Below, piece after piece: positions 60,731 through 64,000 of a DNA stretch of 64,000 nucleotides (position 1 is its first letter; each line of letters begins with the position of its first letter). The translations under genes were made by a program, and so were the position numbers. This stretch comes from Streptomyces griseoflavus. GTDB taxonomy: Bacteria > Actinomycetota > Actinomycetes > Streptomycetales > Streptomycetaceae. The stretch covers positions 582,416 to 646,415 of the forward strand of contig NZ_BMUC01000001.1 of NCBI RefSeq assembly GCF_014649995.1, written 5' to 3'. A model generated the notes under the pieces. The model saw nothing but the letters and a program-made list of their open reading frames with translations, did no database searches and was not told the DNA's origin.

Positions 60731-62055
60731 GACGCGGCACTCGGCGCTCCCGCCCGGCGACGGCCTCGGTGAAGCGCGGCCTGCTGACCGCGGGGGGCGC
60801 CGCCGGCCTCACCGTGGGCGGCCTGATCGCCCTCGGCCTCGGCTTCACCCTGGCCCTGGGCGCGGTCACCGTCGACCTTCCGCGCTTCACCGGCATGGAG
60901 GACCTGCCGCTGCCCGGTGGCGCCGACCTCGGCGACCACCCGTACACCGTCACCGCCGAAGTCCAGGACGTACTCAGCCTGGTCCCGCACTCCGCGGTGA
61001 AGGTGAACGACGTCGCCGTCGGCCGGGTCACCGCCGTGGACCTGGGCCGCGACGACTGGACGGCCCGCGTCACCATGGAGATCAACGGCGAGGTGCGCCT
61101 GCCGGCCGGCGCCGCCGCCCGGATCGAGCAGTCCAGCCTGCTGGGCGAGAAGTACGTCCAGCTCGTCGCGCCGGCGCGGGAGACCGGGGCCGGGCGGCTC
61201 GAGGACGGCAGCGTCATCCCGGTCTCCCGCACCGGCCGCGACACCGAGGTCGAAGAAGTGTTCGGTGCGCTGTCCCTGCTCCTCAACGGCGGCGGCGTCA
61301 ACCAGCTGAAGACCATCACCCGGGAGCTCAACACGGCGCTCGGCGGCCGCGAACCGGCGGTCCGCTCCATGCTGAAGCGGGTCAACGCCCTGGTGACCGA
61401 CCTCGACGACCACCGGGGCGACATCACCGACGCCCTCGACGCCGTCAACCGGCTCTCCACGACCCTCGCCACCCGCAAGGAGGACGTCGGCACCGTCCTC
61501 ACCGATCTCTCGCCCGGACTGAAGACGCTCGAGAAGCAGCGCGGCTCCCTGCTGACCATGCTGCGCTCCCTCGACACCCTCTCCGGCGTCGCCGTCGCCA
61601 CCGTCGACGCGAGCAAGGACGACATGATCGCCGACCTCAAGGCCCTCGCGCCGGTCCTGAAGTCCCTCGCGGACGCGGGCGCGGACCTGCCCGACTCACT
61701 GGAGGTGCTGCTGACCTACCCGTTCACCGACGAGGTGCTGCGGGGGGTGAAGGGCGACTACCTCAACGTGTACCTGGACATGGTCGCCGTGCCCGGGACC
61801 CGGTTGATCCCGCCGCTGGTTCCCCGTGACACGTCCCCGCCGGCGGGCGGGGAGCCGGAGGCGTCCGGGAAGCAGCGGCGCGCGGGGGAGCCCGGCGCGG
61901 CGGAGAAGTCCGCCGGCGGGGACGGCGGAGCGGCGGCACCCACGTCGTCCCCGGCACCCTCACCGGCGCCGTCCTCCCCCCTGCCCCTGCCGTCCGTCCC
62001 CGCCACCGGAACGACGACGACCCCGCAGGCCGCACCCGGAGGTGAGGCGGGATGA
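60727..62055 (+). CDS. MCE family protein, MceE position (no lipobox)
   Basis: 442 residues, ATGA overlap with MceD. The MCE domain has the MceE hallmark LPLPGGADLGDHPYTVTAEV and VLSLVPHSAVKVNDVAVGRV. Mycobacterial MceE proteins are lipoproteins with a cysteine before this block; here the equivalent segment is LALGAVTVDLPRF with no cysteine, so it must be anchored by its N-terminal helix. The C-terminus (about 360-442) is a Pro/Ser/Ala-rich disordered tail. Confidence 0.9.
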   Translation: MRRGTRRSRPATASVKRGLLTAGGAAGLTVGGLIALGLGFTLALGAVTVDLPRFTGMEDLPLPGGADLGDHPYTVTAEVQDVLSLVPHSAVKVNDVAVGRVTAVDLGRDDWTARVTMEINGEVRLPAGAAARIEQSSLLGEKYVQLVAPARETGAGRLEDGSVIPVSRTGRDTEVEEVFGALSLLLNGGGVNQLKTITRELNTALGGREPAVRSMLKRVNALVTDLDDHRGDITDALDAVNRLSTTLATRKEDVGTVLTDLSPGLKTLEKQRGSLLTMLRSLDTLSGVAVATVDASKDDMIADLKALAPVLKSLADAGADLPDSLEVLLTYPFTDEVLRGVKGDYLNVYLDMVAVPGTRLIPPLVPRDTSPPAGGEPEASGKQRRAGEPGAAEKSAGGDGGAAAPTSSPAPSPAPSSPLPLPSVPATGTTTTPQAAPGGEAG

Positions 62056-63329
62056 TCACCCTCGCCGTACGGCTGAAGAACCTCGCCTTCCTCCTCGTCG
62101 CCGTCCTCGCCCTCTCCTTCCTCGGCATCCGCTACGCCGACCTCGGACGGTTCGTCGGCGTCGCCGACTACTACACGGTCGACGTGCGACTCCCGCACAC
62201 CGGCGGCCTGTTCACCCACTCCGACGTCACCTACCGGGGCGTCTCCGTGGGACGCGTCGGCCCGATCGGACTGACCGGCGACGGAGTTGTGGCCGAACTG
62301 CGCATCAAGAAGTCCGCCCCGCGCATCCCCGCCGACACCCGCGCGGTGGTCGCCGGGCTCTCCGCCGTCGGCGAGCAGTACATCGACCTGCGGCCGGAGA
62401 GCGGCGGCGCCCCCTACCTCGCCGACGGCGCCCGGATCGAGCGGGCCGACACCCAGGTGCCCCGACCCGTCACCGACGTGCTCGCGAGCGTCGACGACCT
62501 CGCCCGCTCCGTCCCCCTCGACGACCTGCGCACCGTGGTCGACGAACTCGGTGCGGCCTTCGAGGGGCACGGCGACGACCTCCAGGTCCTGCTCGACAGC
62601 GGCAGCGACTTCGTGGAGGCCGCCGACCGCGCACTGCCGTCCACCACCCGGCTCATCACCGACGGCGAGACGGTCCTGCGGACCCAGGCCGAGGAGAAGC
62701 GGGCCATCCGCGACTTCGCCGTCGGGGCGGAGGAACTGGCCCGCGCGCTCAAGGGCTCCGACGCCGACCTGCGCCGCCTCCTCGCGGTCGCACCCGAGGC
62801 GGCCACCCAGGTCAGCGGCCTCCTGCGGGACCTCGACCCGAGCCTCGGCGTCGTCCTCGCCAATCTGCTCACCACCTCCGAGATCGCCGTCACCCGGCAG
62901 CGCGGCACGGAGGAACTCCTCGTGAAGTTCCCGGCGGCCGTCGCCGCCGGTGCCACCGCCGCCGACGGAGGGAAGCTGAACTTCGGCATGGCCGTCACCT
63001 TCTTCAAGCCCCTGCCCTGCACCGCCGGTTACGGTGCCACCCGGTACCGGAACGGGCTCGACCTCGGTACCACGCCCGCCCTCAACACCGGCGCCGCCTG
63101 CACGTCCCCCGCCGCCGACGGCTACAACGTGCGCGGCGCCGCGAACGCGCCCAGGGGCGGCCCGGTCCCCGAGCCGGCCCGCCCCGGATCGCTGCCCTCC
63201 GGCAGCGGCGGGGCGCGGACCGGCGCACCGGCGGCGTTCCCCGGCGCCCTCGCCCTGCCCGGGCAGGCCGGCGAGGCTCCCGGGGACATGACGGAACTCC
63301 TCGCCCCGGGCGTACGGAGCACCCGATGA
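62052..63329 (+). CDS. MCE family protein, MceF position
   Basis: 425 residues, ATGA overlap with MceE. The N-terminal helix is NLAFLLVAVLALSFLGIRYA, the MCE domain has ADYYTVDVRLPHTGGLFTHS and VTYRGVSVGRVGPIGLTGD, then SAVGEQYIDLRPESGG. Long helical region to about 290, then LNFGMAVTFFKPLPCTAGYG, a C-terminal motif of MceF proteins, and a disordered tail. Confidence 0.9.
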   Translation: MITLAVRLKNLAFLLVAVLALSFLGIRYADLGRFVGVADYYTVDVRLPHTGGLFTHSDVTYRGVSVGRVGPIGLTGDGVVAELRIKKSAPRIPADTRAVVAGLSAVGEQYIDLRPESGGAPYLADGARIERADTQVPRPVTDVLASVDDLARSVPLDDLRTVVDELGAAFEGHGDDLQVLLDSGSDFVEAADRALPSTTRLITDGETVLRTQAEEKRAIRDFAVGAEELARALKGSDADLRRLLAVAPEAATQVSGLLRDLDPSLGVVLANLLTTSEIAVTRQRGTEELLVKFPAAVAAGATAADGGKLNFGMAVTFFKPLPCTAGYGATRYRNGLDLGTTPALNTGAACTSPAADGYNVRGAANAPRGGPVPEPARPGSLPSGSGGARTGAPAAFPGALALPGQAGEAPGDMTELLAPGVRSTR

Positions 63330-63841
63330 GGGCGGCCCGGATCCTGGGCGGCGCGGGCCTCGCCCTGGCGGTCGCCTTCTGCGGCACCGGTGCCTGGACG
63401 TACGCGCAGGCCCGCACCGACGACGCGCTCGCCCACGGCCGGGAGCGCGACCGGGCGCTCGCCGACGGGCGGGAGGGCGTCGCCGTGCTCACCACCCTCG
63501 ACGCGTCGACCCGGCAGCGGGCGGAGAAGGGCATACGGGCCTGGCGGGACGTCTCCACCGGGCCGCTGCGCGAGGAACTGGGCGGCACCGAGGCCGAGGT
63601 GGGCGCCTCGGCGCGCGGCACGGTCACCGAGGCGGCCGTCACCGCACTCGACACGCGGGCCGGAACGGCCAAGCTGATCACCACCGTCCGTGTGGAGGTC
63701 ACGCCCGCCGGGACGAAGAAGGCGACCACCGACCGCAAACGCCTGGAGGCGGTCCTGGCCCGCACGGGCGAGGGGGAGTGGAAGGTGAAGGCGCTGAGCG
63801 CGGTGCCGCTCTCGGGCGGGCGGGAGGCCGGGGACCGATGA
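63326..63841 (+). CDS. Mce-associated membrane protein
   Basis: 171 residues from ATG 63326, overlapping MceF by 4 bp. One N-terminal helix (ILGGAGLALAVAFCGTGAWTY), then an extracytoplasmic NTF2-like domain with the segment ALADGREGVAVLTTLDASTR and C-terminal GEGEWKVKALSAVPL, as in mycobacterial Mam proteins. Such proteins stabilise the Mce complex. Confidence 0.85.
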   Translation: MRAARILGGAGLALAVAFCGTGAWTYAQARTDDALAHGRERDRALADGREGVAVLTTLDASTRQRAEKGIRAWRDVSTGPLREELGGTEAEVGASARGTVTEAAVTALDTRAGTAKLITTVRVEVTPAGTKKATTDRKRLEAVLARTGEGEWKVKALSAVPLSGGREAGDR

Positions 63842-64000
63842 CCTTGCCACGTCTCCTGCGCGGCGGCCGGCCGCAGGACCCCGCGCACGACACGTCCGCC
63901 GGTACGGACGAGGTGCCCGGCACGGACGGGGGCCCGCCGACGAACGCCGCCCCGGCGACCGATGCTGCCGTGGCTGAGGACGCCGTCCGGGGTGGGGACG
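63838..64000 (+). CDS. Second Mce-associated protein, N-terminal part (cut by window edge)
   Basis: ATG 63838 overlaps the preceding stop by 4 bp. The 54 visible codons encode a basic start (MTLPRLLRGGRPQDP) and an acidic Asp/Ala/Thr-rich stretch. Mam-type proteins often have such a disordered cytoplasmic N-terminus before the membrane helix, and the operon position fits. The rest lies outside the window, so this is a tentative call. Confidence 0.6.
   Translation, partial: MTLPRLLRGGRPQDPAHDTSAGTDEVPGTDGGPPTNAAPATDAAVAEDAVRGGD

Overview
The window reads as a piece of a Streptomyces (or very close actinomycete) chromosome. GC is very high, starts are often GTG or TTG, genes commonly overlap by 4 bp (ATGA/GTGA), and the families are typical of the genus: MatB-type malonyl-CoA synthetase, an Mbl/MreB-like protein, STAS/ANTAR regulators, MAB_1171c-type membrane proteins, DUF6801 secreted proteins and a complete mce operon. 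No rRNA, tRNA, CRISPR array, insertion sequence or prophage gene was seen.

Region 1 (1-13740) is an aromatic-acid catabolic island. A divergent pair (FAH-family hydrolase on minus, SDR on plus) shares a control region carrying two copies of a 28-bp motif. The plus strand continues with a PhyH-type dioxygenase, a binding protein/permease/ATPase importer, a GntR-UTRA regulator, a gentisate-dioxygenase-like bicupin, a 3-hydroxybenzoate-6-hydroxylase-like flavoprotein, a dihydroxyphthalate-decarboxylase-like protein and an OYE/dienoyl-CoA-reductase-like flavoenzyme. The likely logic is import, ring hydroxylation to gentisate, ring cleavage and hydrolysis, with several extra enzymes whose substrate is unknown.

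Region 2 (13828-21214) holds a STAS-ANTAR protein, a STAS protein and a MEDS/ATPase anti-sigma-like protein, then an MreB-like actin, a fused carboxyltransferase, MatB and an ATP-grasp enzyme.

Region 3 (21195-35548) is the most interesting part. A nearly gapless minus-strand operon encodes GT4, methyltransferase, a 1447-residue AftD/DUF3367-like arabinofuranosyltransferase, a condensation-fold acyltransferase, a second methyltransferase, a DMT-like exporter, a Trm112-like protein, FkbM and an unknown protein. It is preceded by a DUF3068 gene and a divergent DUF2613-like microprotein. It looks like a system making an acylated, methylated glycoconjugate of the envelope in a genus not known for arabinogalactan. 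A PucR-type regulator and a truncated LAxTG surface protein flank it.

Region 4 (35719-48262) has an IclR/SMP-30 pair, a lipid-type FAD oxidoreductase with three paralogous MAB_1171c membrane proteins and an ImmA/IrrE-like metallopeptidase, a GH51 arabinofuranosidase and a GH35-like protein that seems to have lost its catalytic glutamates.

Region 5 (48263-64000) has a PucR regulator, three secreted proteins, a 716-bp palindrome-rich control region, and an mce lipid-import operon (ATPase, two YrbE permeases, MceA-F, two Mce-associated proteins), the last gene being cut by the window end. One palindrome, GTTAC-N6-GTAAC, occurs in the predicted promoters of both the secreted-protein gene and the mce operon.
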